Of a stretch of 64,000 nt of DNA, positions 42,527 to 50,973 are shown piece after piece. Positions within the stretch are counted from its first letter, which is position 1; each line of letters begins with the position of its first letter. The position numbers and the translations under genes are program-made. A model generated the notes under the pieces. The model did not search any database and was not told the DNA's origin. It saw nothing but the letters and a program-made list of their open reading frames with translations. Source of the DNA: Planctobacterium sp965279005 (GTDB taxonomy: Bacteria; Pseudomonadota; Gammaproteobacteria; Enterobacterales; Alteromonadaceae); the NCBI GenBank assembly GCA_965279005.1, contig CBDIHK010000022.1:62001-126000 (forward strand), given 5' to 3'.

Positions 42527-43930
42527 ATGGGTGCTTTCTATCAAAACTTAAACCCTGGCCAACGGGCAAGCCTAGCTGTGTTTTTGCTTGTTATCATCGC
42601 AATATTGGTGGCGGGTAGCATCTGGATTTTTACCCCTAACAAAGCCAACTTATTTGAAAACCTGGATGCCAGGAGCGCCGCCCAAGCCGCACAAAAACTT
42701 GATGAGGCCGGTGTCGCCTATGAAGTATTGGACACGGGTGATAGTAGCACTATCCAGGTGGCGCAAAATGAAGCTGACAAGTTGCGTGTGACCTTATCAG
42801 CTGAACTTGGTATGCCAGGGGTGAACGGACTGGAATTGTTTGATAATGCCGACTACAGCATGACAGACTTTTCACAACAGGTTGCTTACCAGCGCGCGAT
42901 TCAAGGCGAGTTGGCCAGGACAATCTCAGAGATGGTCGGCATCAGGAATGCCAGGATCCATGTCAGTTTGGCACCAAAAACCCTGTTCAGGGCGGATCGC
43001 CAGGCCTCGAAAGCCGCCGTTTATTTGGAATTAGAACAGCAAGTGGAACCCGGCAACGTCAATGCCATTACTATCCAGCAACTGGTTTCGCATGCGATCA
43101 ATGACTTGCCGCCGGAAAATGTCACTGTGTTTGACCAAAATGGCAATGAGCTAACGGCTTCAGCGGATTTGGGCAGCGGCACTTCAATAAAAAAACGCGT
43201 TGAGTTGATCGAGTTTACGGAACAGAAGCTCACTGAACAGGCGTACCGCTTGTTGGGATTATTGTTTGATCCCAGGGATATAGCGGTGTCCATCAATGTG
43301 AAAATGAACTTTGACCAAAAAACAGAGCGCTTGCAGGGATTATTGACCAATGAAAATGGCGAGGGCGTGGTGGTGCGGTCGCGGCAAAGCCAAGTTAACA
43401 AAGCCGTAGAATCGGAACAAGAAAACATTATCAATACGCCTGTCAACACTGAATCTGAATTTGAATACCAACATGGCAACGAGCTTGTAGAAACTATCTA
43501 TAGCACTGGTGTGGTGGAACACATTTCAGTCGGAATTGTCGTGAGTGCTGATGTACCAGAGGAAAAACAGGCGCAACTTAATGCGCTGATTTCTGCGGGT
43601 TTAGGCTTGTCGCAAGCCCGCGGGGATACCCTGTTCTTCACAGCCATACCGAGTCGTCGCCCTAGTACAGGTTTGTCCCTCGAAAATACCACTGCTTTGC
43701 AGGAAGGCAACGCCAATGCTGACACTTCAGCACCTGCCCAATCGCCTGCGGGGCAACTGGGTGACAGTGCACAGACCTATCTTTCACAGCTCGGTTCACT
43801 GGTCTATGTCGTCGCAGCAATCGCCGTACTTTTTGTATTTGCCTTGATTGCGTTTGCCCGCTCGCAATCAAAGGTAAGGAAGCATGCTATGCGAGATTTG
43901 CAGACTTGGTTAAACGATGGTGCAGGTTGA
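42527..43930 (+). CDS. fliF: FliF/SctJ MS-ring protein
   Basis: 467 aa, shorter than the usual 550. A membrane helix lies at residues about 15-33 and another near 425-445. Between them are the ring-building motifs (NLDARSAAQAAQKLDEAG, MPGVNGLELFDNADYSMTDF and IRNARIHVSLAPK). The cytoplasmic tail after the second helix is only about 22 residues (KVRKHAMRDLQTWLNDGAG), while FliF tails normally carry the FliG-binding helices. The last 14 nt overlap the 106-aa gene, suggesting coupled expression. Confidence 0.92.
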   Translation: MGAFYQNLNPGQRASLAVFLLVIIAILVAGSIWIFTPNKANLFENLDARSAAQAAQKLDEAGVAYEVLDTGDSSTIQVAQNEADKLRVTLSAELGMPGVNGLELFDNADYSMTDFSQQVAYQRAIQGELARTISEMVGIRNARIHVSLAPKTLFRADRQASKAAVYLELEQQVEPGNVNAITIQQLVSHAINDLPPENVTVFDQNGNELTASADLGSGTSIKKRVELIEFTEQKLTEQAYRLLGLLFDPRDIAVSINVKMNFDQKTERLQGLLTNENGEGVVVRSRQSQVNKAVESEQENIINTPVNTESEFEYQHGNELVETIYSTGVVEHISVGIVVSADVPEEKQAQLNALISAGLGLSQARGDTLFFTAIPSRRPSTGLSLENTTALQEGNANADTSAPAQSPAGQLGDSAQTYLSQLGSLVYVVAAIAVLFVFALIAFARSQSKVRKHAMRDLQTWLNDGAG

Positions 43931-44237
43931 AAATATGACCGATAATGAAAAGTTAGTGGCGCTAAAATTGGGTTCAATGAGTTGGATAAATCGGCGAATT
44001 TTATTGCGCCAGCTGCCAGCATCATCGCAACTTAGGGTGAAAAAACACCTATATGAACTAAAAGCGTATTCGAGATTGGAATGCACAAAAATGCTTGAGA
44101 CTTTATTGCAAAGAAACAAGGTTGCCGTATCGCCACAAGCGCCGCAAGCCGATGGGCATGTGCAGCAAATATTAGCGCAAAAACTGCCGGTAACCCCGGC
44201 GGTTGTGGCCTTGGCAAAGGAATATACACAGCCATGA
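43917..44237 (+). CDS. Small protein in the position of fliG
   Basis: 106 aa, with start ATG 43917 inside fliF, or ATG 43935. It is helical (VALKLGSMSWINRRILLRQL and KKHLYELKAYSRLECTKML) with no FliG motif such as the EHPQ or charged torque helix. It lies exactly between fliF and fliH, where fliG stands in motile bacteria (about 330 aa). It may be a much-reduced FliG that bridges MS ring and SpoA proteins, or an unrelated SctK-like adaptor. Injectisomes have SctK in that structural role. The function is inference. Confidence 0.6.
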   Translation: MVQVENMTDNEKLVALKLGSMSWINRRILLRQLPASSQLRVKKHLYELKAYSRLECTKMLETLLQRNKVAVSPQAPQADGHVQQILAQKLPVTPAVVALAKEYTQP

Positions 44238-45019
44238 GCTTGTTGAAAAACACCGATGTAATAGGCAAGCAAGGCGGGTATGTGCCGAAGCTGCAACATC
44301 CTACTGAGGAAATACAGGAATCGTCCGTTTCCGGTTACATCGCTCCCGTTGAGCAAGCGCAACAAGTGACACTAGCACAGCTGACTGGGGCGCTGGAAAA
44401 CATGCCGAAAGACCAAGCCAAGGTGCTGTTGCGGCAATATTTCCAACCTGAGTTGGAGCAGTTGCAGCAGGATGTCACCGCGGAAGTAAGCGCTGGGCTA
44501 CAGCGAGATTCCGCGGCCGCCCAGGAGCAATGGTTGGCGGAAAACACCCAAGCGCTAGAACAGGCAAAGCTGCAGCTTAGCGCAGCAGAGTCCCAGTGCC
44601 GGGAAGCGGCTGAGTTTTGGCAGGAGCAAGTTGCAAAAGAAGCGCAGCAGCCGGAGTGGGAATCGTTTTCACACGAGCTTTTTGTACAGCTTCTGTTTCG
44701 GGCTATTACTAAAGTTATAGCGGTAGAGGTTGTACAAAAAGATTATATCCAGCAATTGGTTAGCCAATTGCTGGCGGAATACCACAAAGAGCAACCCACT
44801 TGTATCTATGTTGCCGAATACCACTTCCAGCAATTGCAGCAAATTGAGAAAGAAACCGGCTCCGAATGGCCATTGCAGGTCAAAGTGGATGCCAAGTTAG
44901 TCCCCGGCAGTTACCGGATTGAATTACAAAGTGGTGCGCTTGAGCAGGATCTTTTGCACGCCCTTGGGGCATTAAAAGACAACTTACTGTCGCTTGCCCG
45001 GCCGGAGGACGCCAAGTGA
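44234..45019 (+). CDS. fliH: FliH/SctL stator of the export ATPase
   Basis: 261 aa. A Gln/Glu-rich coiled coil (residues about 75-150) is followed by the conserved C-terminal domain (WESFSHELFVQLLFRAITKV and VDAKLVPGSYRIEL). It binds FliI and links the ATPase to the SpoA proteins. It starts by ATGA overlap with the 106-aa gene and ends in the GTGA that starts fliI. Confidence 0.82.
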   Translation: MSLLKNTDVIGKQGGYVPKLQHPTEEIQESSVSGYIAPVEQAQQVTLAQLTGALENMPKDQAKVLLRQYFQPELEQLQQDVTAEVSAGLQRDSAAAQEQWLAENTQALEQAKLQLSAAESQCREAAEFWQEQVAKEAQQPEWESFSHELFVQLLFRAITKVIAVEVVQKDYIQQLVSQLLAEYHKEQPTCIYVAEYHFQQLQQIEKETGSEWPLQVKVDAKLVPGSYRIELQSGALEQDLLHALGALKDNLLSLARPEDAK

Positions 45020-46347
45020 ACGCTGAAATGCTGGAAAGGGTAGTGGAAGAAATACCTGGCGCAGTCAGGTACGGCAATGTCACCAAGGCGGTGGGATTGA
45101 TCATAGAAGCAAGCTTTCCGTCGGCATTTATTGGTGAGCTTTGCACCATCTACCCCCATCGCGGTGACACCACAGGCATTAAAGCGGAAGTTGTCGGTTT
45201 TAGGGGCGACACCATATTGCTCATGCCGTTTGAAAAGTGTTTGGGCATAGGGCCTGGTGCCACTTTGAAGGCCAGTGGCGAAAGCGTGCAGGTGAGAGTG
45301 GGGGACTCGGTCATTGGCCGTGTGCTTGATGCGTTTGGACAACCTATTGATGGCGGCAGCAAACCGCAAAACCTGCATCCTTTTTCACTGCAAAACTTTT
45401 CACGCAACCCAATGCATCGGGAGGCCATTACCGATGTCCTGGCGACCGGGGTCAAGGCCTTGGATAGCGTATTGACTATGGGTAAAGGCCAGCGCATGGC
45501 ATTGATGGCCGGGAGTGGTGTTGGCAAGAGTACATTATTGTCTTCTTTATGTGCCAACGTCGATTCTGACGTCAACGTCGTTGCGTTGATTGGAGAAAGG
45601 GGCCGTGAAGTCGAGGAGTTTGTGAATCGCACGTTAGGGGAAAAAGGGCTACAGAATTCGGTGGTAATTGCGGCTACAGCACAGGAACCCCCATTGGTAC
45701 GCGTGCATGCCGCATACAGTGCAATGGCCATTGCCGAATACTTCGCTGCCCAGGGTAAGAACGTATTTTTCACGATGGATTCAATCACCCGTTTTGCTAC
45801 GGCGTTGCGGGAAATTGGCTTAGCAATAGGCGAGCCGCCGACAATAAAGGGATACACGCCATCGGTTTTTTCGGTCATCCCAGAAATGCTTGAGCGCTGC
45901 GGCAACTTCAGGAATTCAGGATCTATCAGTGCCATATTTACTGTGTTGGTAGAGTCGGACGATTTTAACGATCCATTGGTGGACAATGTCCGCGCGATAT
46001 TGGATGGCCATATAGTGCTTACCAGGGAACTGGCGCAGCAAAACCATTTTCCCGCGATTGATATTCCAGCGAGCATTAGCCGCTTGTTTAACCAACTAGC
46101 TGATGCGTCGCAAAACGTGTTTGCCAAAGCTGCCCGTGAGATTTTTACCGACTATCAGAACAACAGGGATTTTATAGAGTTAAACCTATTAGAACATTCG
46201 GATACCAGTAAAAGTGACAAGTTGATTGAGAAATGGCAATTGTTGAGTGGCTTCTTGCTGCAGGATGTTGATGAAACATCCTCATTTGCTGAAACCAAAG
46301 CCCTTTTTGTAAAGCTACTGGAGGAACTCCAATATGCACCGGCTTAA
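45016..46347 (+). CDS. fliI: FliI/SctN export ATPase
   Basis: 443 aa from GTG 45016. The F1-like ATPase carries Walker A AGSGVGKS (165-172), ALIGERGREVEEF, the Walker B region VFFTMDSITRFATAL and the family segment GEPPTIKGYTPSVFS. It energises unfolding and release of export substrates together with FliH and FliJ. Normal length. Confidence 0.96.
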   Translation: MNAEMLERVVEEIPGAVRYGNVTKAVGLIIEASFPSAFIGELCTIYPHRGDTTGIKAEVVGFRGDTILLMPFEKCLGIGPGATLKASGESVQVRVGDSVIGRVLDAFGQPIDGGSKPQNLHPFSLQNFSRNPMHREAITDVLATGVKALDSVLTMGKGQRMALMAGSGVGKSTLLSSLCANVDSDVNVVALIGERGREVEEFVNRTLGEKGLQNSVVIAATAQEPPLVRVHAAYSAMAIAEYFAAQGKNVFFTMDSITRFATALREIGLAIGEPPTIKGYTPSVFSVIPEMLERCGNFRNSGSISAIFTVLVESDDFNDPLVDNVRAILDGHIVLTRELAQQNHFPAIDIPASISRLFNQLADASQNVFAKAAREIFTDYQNNRDFIELNLLEHSDTSKSDKLIEKWQLLSGFLLQDVDETSSFAETKALFVKLLEELQYAPA

Positions 46348-46789
46348 ACATGAATTGCGCAACCACAATAAGCTGGTCAAAGCCAGCGAGACAAAGTTGC
46401 AACGCTGCAAAATGGCGCTTCACACGGCTGACCAACAAATGGGCCTAACCGCTGATTCACTTGAACAGGCAAAGCAGCATTACGAGGTGCTAACCGAGGC
46501 GGCCACAAGGTACTTGAAACGACCGGATATCTGCCCGATGCGAATGCACAATTATTACCAAGAAATGGATGCCAAGTCGAAGCTATTAGAGCAAAAAGAG
46601 CGGGCGCATAAAGATGCACAAAAAATCCGCCAACTAGCCCTCGACAGTTACTTGGATGCGATGAAGAAAAACGAGTTCTGGCAAGACAAGCAGCAGGAAG
46701 CCGCGCTGATGTTGGGCAATTTGCGGCAAAAGCGCTTGGATATGGCGCTTACTGAGATCTATAACAAGAACAAGCGGGGCAACCTATGA
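46334..46789 (+). CDS. fliJ: FliJ-like coiled-coil stalk protein
   Basis: 151 aa, almost entirely charged helix (KLVKASETKLQRCKMALH and LLEQKERAHKDAQKIRQLAL). FliJ proteins are defined by such a coiled-coil hairpin and by position after fliI rather than by motif. It overlaps fliI by 14 nt and the next gene by ATGA. Confidence 0.75.
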   Translation: MHRLKHELRNHNKLVKASETKLQRCKMALHTADQQMGLTADSLEQAKQHYEVLTEAATRYLKRPDICPMRMHNYYQEMDAKSKLLEQKERAHKDAQKIRQLALDSYLDAMKKNEFWQDKQQEAALMLGNLRQKRLDMALTEIYNKNKRGNL

Positions 46790-48036
46790 TTGACATTGTA
46801 AACCAAGGGATCCCGCAGGTTTCCCAAGGATCCGGCCAGCAGGTATCAGGACGGGATGGGCAATTTAACTCACTTTTGGGTAACCAGGACAGCCTGGGAT
46901 CTAACATTCCACAGCAACACACGCAGCAGGCTCCAGGACGGGATGGGCAATTTAACTCACTTTTGGGTAACCAGGACAGCCTGGGATCCAACATTCCGCA
47001 GCAACACACGCAGCAGTTGCTAGGTGATGCCATGGTTATGCAGTTGTTGCAACCCACTGCCAAAATATCTGCGCTGTTGGCAACGCCACATTTGGTTGTT
47101 GAAAACCCTGGTTTGGAACTACCCGGCAAGGTGACATTAATACCCTTGCAACAGGTGCTGCCAAACTTAGACAATTCACTTGTGCCTGGCATTGGATCGC
47201 GCGGAAATGACGCCATGGCATTGTTGCTTGCTACCAGCAATGAGGGCGCCAGTGACAGTATTGACCAGTTGTTTGACAACTTGGACACCCTGGCTGCGGA
47301 AACCCATAGCCTTATGCCACTGCCGGAGCTGCTGGCACAAGATGGCATGGGCAGCGTTGTCTCAGTACAGGTTGTTGACGGTACCGTCTTGGATGGCAAT
47401 ACAGGAAAACCAGGGAGTATCCTGCCAATTTACCACACACTACCTGTAGATGGTGTCTTCAGTAGTGCTGCATCTGGACAAGCACCATTGGACTTCGGCG
47501 ATTCGATACAAATAGCCCAAGCGCCGGCTAGGTTATATCCGTTTAGTAGCAACCCCAATCCCTTTATGTCCAATGCGCCGCAAGTCTCAATAACAATGGG
47601 CTCGGCAGCAAGCATTAGCATTGAAAACACGGCGCCAGCGCCACTGGTGATGCGAAATGTGCAAGTGGGCCAAGCCCCCCAGCAAGCCGACAGCGTTAGG
47701 CCATCGGTAGCCACTAACAACAAGGTTCAGGCGGTGGCCAATTTCCAGGGGGCTACCAAGGTGCCAATAAAAGGCAATGTTGCTGATTTGTTCAGCAGCC
47801 CAGCCCAGGCAAGCAATACCATGGGCGTTGAAATCCCTAAGTGGTATTTCATTTTGACGCCATCATCAACAGCCCAGACGCTGTGGTACCGCAATTACCG
47901 GATGGATGAAAAAAGCATTGAAAGGCTGGTTGAAAGGTTGAGTAACAGTGACTTTACCAGCAACCAAAACATTAACCGCATCATCATTAATGGCGTACAG
48001 GCTTGGTCGTCTGAAGCGCAAAGGAGTGACACATGA
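46786..48036 (+). CDS. FliK-position protein with an internal tandem repeat
   Basis: 416 aa, Gln/Ser/Asn-rich and mostly disordered-looking. This is the place of the hook-length regulator fliK (between fliJ and flgD). The C-terminal 75 residues look folded (VEIPKWYFILTPSSTAQTLW and RNYRMDEKSIERLVERLS) but do not show the classic hook-length-control motif. Residues 22-48 and 51-77 are identical copies of a 27-aa segment starting GRDGQFNSLLGNQDSLGSN (see 46849-47016). Repeat number in such proteins can set length, which fits a ruler role. That function is inferred. Confidence 0.6.
   Translation: MIDIVNQGIPQVSQGSGQQVSGRDGQFNSLLGNQDSLGSNIPQQHTQQAPGRDGQFNSLLGNQDSLGSNIPQQHTQQLLGDAMVMQLLQPTAKISALLATPHLVVENPGLELPGKVTLIPLQQVLPNLDNSLVPGIGSRGNDAMALLLATSNEGASDSIDQLFDNLDTLAAETHSLMPLPELLAQDGMGSVVSVQVVDGTVLDGNTGKPGSILPIYHTLPVDGVFSSAASGQAPLDFGDSIQIAQAPARLYPFSSNPNPFMSNAPQVSITMGSAASISIENTAPAPLVMRNVQVGQAPQQADSVRPSVATNNKVQAVANFQGATKVPIKGNVADLFSSPAQASNTMGVEIPKWYFILTPSSTAQTLWYRNYRMDEKSIERLVERLSNSDFTSNQNINRIIINGVQAWSSEAQRSDT
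46849..47016 (+). repeat. Two 81-bp tandem coding repeats, 87-bp period
   Basis: 46849-46929 and 46936-47016 are nearly identical in DNA and identical in protein, separated by the codons for Ala-Pro. The near absence of silent changes implies a recent duplication. Confidence 0.9.
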
Positions 48037-48443
48037 TAGAAGCAATTGGTGGCAATGTAACCACAGAAGTACAAAGCCTCGACAATACATCGATAAACCA
48101 GGATGAATTTATCCAGTTGTTTTTGGCGCAGCTAAACAACCAAGATCCGCTTGAACCGGTGAACAATAGCGAGTTTTTGGCGCAGATGGCGCAATTTACT
48201 GGATTGGAGCAATCGAGGTTGCTGAATGAGAATATGACCAACTTGCTTACCATGAACACCTCTGACCAAAGCCTGTCTTTGTTGGGGCGCAACGTGGAAA
48301 TAAATCAAAACGGCATTGTTACCCAAGGTGTCGTAAATGAAATCAACTTTGGCCCACAGGGCACTTCACTCAACATAACCGCTAGTGACAATAGCGTGTT
48401 AACTGATGTTTCAATTGCGAACGTCAGGCTTGTTCAAGAATAA
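48033..48443 (+). CDS. flgD: FlgD-like hook-capping protein, short form
   Basis: 136 aa. The N-terminal hallmark is perfect: QDEFIQLFLAQLNNQDPLEP and NSEFLAQMAQFTGLEQS. Normal FlgD has about 225 aa. Here the C-terminal tudor/FnIII-like domains are cut to a small beta domain (LLGRNVEINQNGIVTQGVV). The stop is natural and flgE follows 11 nt later, so this is a compact form, not a frameshift. Confidence 0.88.
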   Translation: MIEAIGGNVTTEVQSLDNTSINQDEFIQLFLAQLNNQDPLEPVNNSEFLAQMAQFTGLEQSRLLNENMTNLLTMNTSDQSLSLLGRNVEINQNGIVTQGVVNEINFGPQGTSLNITASDNSVLTDVSIANVRLVQE

Positions 48444-48454
48444 AGGAGAATATT

Positions 48455-49621
48455 ATGTTTCAGTCATTCTTTACCGGACTGTCTGGCATGTTGTCGTTTT
48501 CAAAAAACCTAGATAACGTCAGTAACAACATCGCCAATATGAATACACCAGGTTTTAAAGCGAGCGACACCTTTTACCGCAGCCTCACTTCTGGTGACAC
48601 CGCGCTGGGTACCCAGGTATCGGGGCAGGAACAACGCTTCAGTAGTGGCGATGTCAGGCAAACCGGCAATGCGACTGATTTGGCGATTGCAGGTGAAAGC
48701 TTTTTTGTGTTGCTTGAGAACGGTGATGCTAGGTACACCCGAGCGGGGCAATTTAGCTTTAATGACGAAGGTTTCCTAGTGGATTCAGTTACCGGATCAC
48801 AAGTCGCTGCGGTTAATGACAGCGGCCAGTTAGAGCCAGTCAGTATCAGTAACCTGAGGGTGTTGGCACCCCAGGCGACAACTGAAATTGCGTTTACTGG
48901 CAACCTTTCCACCGACATGAACACTGTCAATATCGACGGTGTAACGGCATTCAATGGCCTCGGTGAACAAGTCACCCTCAACTTTCAATTTACCAACAAC
49001 AGCGCGACTACGGCGGGCAGCTGGACAGTGTTGGTGACAGATTCCAATGGCAATACCTTGCATCAAGATAACATCCTATTTGACGGTAATGGCACCCCTG
49101 TCAACAATGCCAATTCGTTGTCATTTGATTTGACTGACTCCCAAGGTGGCACAGACACACTTAATTTGAGCTTTGGCGACGGAGGTGCTTTTTCTGGCAG
49201 TACCTCAGTGTCCGGAGGCAGTACCTCCACACTACAGGCAAACGTTACCGATGGCCACACCATTGCTAGCCTAACTGGCGTCTCGTTTACTTCCCAGGGG
49301 CAGTTGCAACTGACCTATTCCAATGGGCAAGTCGAAGACGGTCCGTTCCTTGCGGTCGCTAACTTCACTGACCAAAGCGTGTTGGACTTAGTTGAAGGCA
49401 GCGTTTTTTCGAGTGTCGACAACAGTGGCTTGTCTATCGGCAAAGCCAATAGCGGCGGTCGTGGTTCTATCGTTGCAGAAAGCATTGAGTTGTCGAACGT
49501 AGACTTATCCCGCGAATTTGCCGATATGATCATAATCCAGCGGGGTTACCAGGCCAGTTCACGTATATTGAATGTTGCAAACCAGTTGTTAGACCAACTG
49601 TATGAAAACACCCGGGGCTAA
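48455..49621 (+). CDS. flgE: FlgE hook protein
   Basis: 388 aa. AAGGAG lies upstream of ATG. The N-terminus VSNNIANMNTPGFKASDTF and the C-terminus VDLSREFADMIIIQRGYQ match FlgE. The middle has Thr/Ser/Gly-rich surface domains. So a hook is encoded although no flagellin or hook-filament junction protein is present. It precedes the FliM-like gene by 2 nt. Confidence 0.92.
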   Translation: MFQSFFTGLSGMLSFSKNLDNVSNNIANMNTPGFKASDTFYRSLTSGDTALGTQVSGQEQRFSSGDVRQTGNATDLAIAGESFFVLLENGDARYTRAGQFSFNDEGFLVDSVTGSQVAAVNDSGQLEPVSISNLRVLAPQATTEIAFTGNLSTDMNTVNIDGVTAFNGLGEQVTLNFQFTNNSATTAGSWTVLVTDSNGNTLHQDNILFDGNGTPVNNANSLSFDLTDSQGGTDTLNLSFGDGGAFSGSTSVSGGSTSTLQANVTDGHTIASLTGVSFTSQGQLQLTYSNGQVEDGPFLAVANFTDQSVLDLVEGSVFSSVDNSGLSIGKANSGGRGSIVAESIELSNVDLSREFADMIIIQRGYQASSRILNVANQLLDQLYENTRG

Positions 49622-49623
49622 TA

Positions 49624-50355
49624 ATGCCAGTTGAGTATACAGGTATTGTACCGCGTCGGCAGCGCAAGTTTGTGCGGCTAGAATTGGGCGAGTTGCTGAA
49701 CCAGTGGTGCCAGCACTGGTTTGTGGATGCCGCCGCAATAGATGTGAGTTTCGGCGATGGCCTTATGTTCAAGGCAGGCAGCGAAGCGCAAAATAGTCAA
49801 CCATTGGCTGCCGGGCTTGTGGTCAATGGCACCGGCACGCCGCTAGCTAATTTGGCGAAGATTGCCAGCGGTGCATCAGAACAGTCCGATGCCGGTTTTG
49901 TGGCCTTGTTGCAAAGCAAAATGACTGGACACCTGCTGTCATTGTTCCAGGTTGAGCAAGCTAACCCGCTTCCTACATCAACCGGCCATAACCTTGCTAG
50001 TGCTGTAACGGTGCATGTTTCTGTGGCCAATATCGGAATTGATTTCGGCATCAGCTTAGCGCTATTGCACGCACGCTGGCCAGAACTGTTGGTACCCGCC
50101 AAATCCGGAATTACTTCAGGTCAGCTCACTGACAGGCATATGTTGGTTAATAAGGAACTGGTATCCATGGTTGTTTCGCTAGAGGGTACCAGCTTGAGTT
50201 TTGCCGAAATAATGCAATTGCAAGCCGGGGATATTCTGAAGTTAACGCATCCGCTAGACCAGCCTCTAGTTGCCAATGTAAATCATCAGCAAGTACCGGT
50301 TAAGCCTTATCTGGTGCGGAATAAAAATCAAAAAGCCATTATTTTGGGAGGATAA
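49624..50355 (+). CDS. Short FliM/SctQ-like SpoA-domain protein
   Basis: 243 aa. Only the C-terminal 70 residues are recognisable, as a SpoA (surface presentation of antigens) domain: VVSLEGTSLSFAEIMQLQAG and DILKLTHPLDQPLVANV. True FliM is about 330 aa with an N-terminal CheY-binding peptide and a middle FliG-binding domain. Neither is visible here, so it is closer in plan to the injectisome protein SctQ. With FliN it would form the cytoplasmic sorting ring, without a rotation switch. It is 1 nt from fliN. Confidence 0.7.
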   Translation: MPVEYTGIVPRRQRKFVRLELGELLNQWCQHWFVDAAAIDVSFGDGLMFKAGSEAQNSQPLAAGLVVNGTGTPLANLAKIASGASEQSDAGFVALLQSKMTGHLLSLFQVEQANPLPTSTGHNLASAVTVHVSVANIGIDFGISLALLHARWPELLVPAKSGITSGQLTDRHMLVNKELVSMVVSLEGTSLSFAEIMQLQAGDILKLTHPLDQPLVANVNHQQVPVKPYLVRNKNQKAIILGG

Positions 50356-50356
50356 C

Positions 50357-50668
50357 ATGGCCGAGCAAAAAACAGCCCAAAGCATTGAGTTAATGGATGT
50401 TGAGGAAGCTAAATCTGCTAACCCAGCTATGTCCGATGTCAACTTGGCATTAATTAAAGACGTTAAAGTTGACTTGGATCTGGTTATTGGCAGTGTTGAA
50501 TTAAGTGTTGAAAACCTGCTTGCCTTGAAAGTGGGCGAAAAAATCGAACTGGACAAAGATGTAGACGAACCGGTCACACTTGTGTCAGACGGTAAACCGG
50601 TTGCCACCGGCCGGTTGGTTGCCATAGATGGTTGCTTTGGCGTGGAAATTACAGAAATTAAGAGTTAA
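50357..50668 (+). CDS. fliN: FliN SpoA-domain protein
   Basis: 103 aa. A classical FliN C-terminal domain (VDLDLVIGSVELSVENLLAL and GKPVATGRLVAIDGCFGVEI) follows a short acidic N-terminus. It builds the C-ring or sorting pods with the short FliM-like protein. Its stop lies 2 nt before fliO. Confidence 0.93.
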   Translation: MAEQKTAQSIELMDVEEAKSANPAMSDVNLALIKDVKVDLDLVIGSVELSVENLLALKVGEKIELDKDVDEPVTLVSDGKPVATGRLVAIDGCFGVEITEIKS

Positions 50669-50670
50669 CA

Positions 50671-50973
50671 GTGCAAGACTTTGGGTTTAAACAGGGCAGT
50701 ACAGTGTCGTTCGAACAGCTGTTTATTTTGCTCTTATTTTTTGTCCTGCTGGCCGCAGTCGCACTTTTTTTGCGAAAGCGGGGGACGTTACCACTGGCAA
50801 GTTTCAAAACGAGGCGTGAATCGGATGTGCAGGTTGAATCGAAATCGATTGGCCCACAATTGACTTACTATAAAATAGTAGATAAATCCCGCACCTATGT
50901 ATTTGTCCGCAACCAGCAGCAGTTGCTAAAGCTAGACCAGTATCAAAATAGCCAAGGAAATGGACATGATTAG
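50671..50973 (+). CDS. fliO: FliO-like export gate assembly protein
   Basis: 100 aa from GTG. A single membrane helix (LFILLLFFVLLAAVALFLRK, residues about 14-33) and a short cytoplasmic domain fit FliO, which helps FliP assemble. Position between fliN and fliP supports this; sequence alone would not. Confidence 0.8.
   Translation: MQDFGFKQGSTVSFEQLFILLLFFVLLAAVALFLRKRGTLPLASFKTRRESDVQVESKSIGPQLTYYKIVDKSRTYVFVRNQQQLLKLDQYQNSQGNGHD

Noticed and set aside
45150..46127. A 325-codon minus-strand frame
   Set aside because: It lies entirely antisense to the clear FliI ATPase gene and has a composition typical of an antisense shadow.
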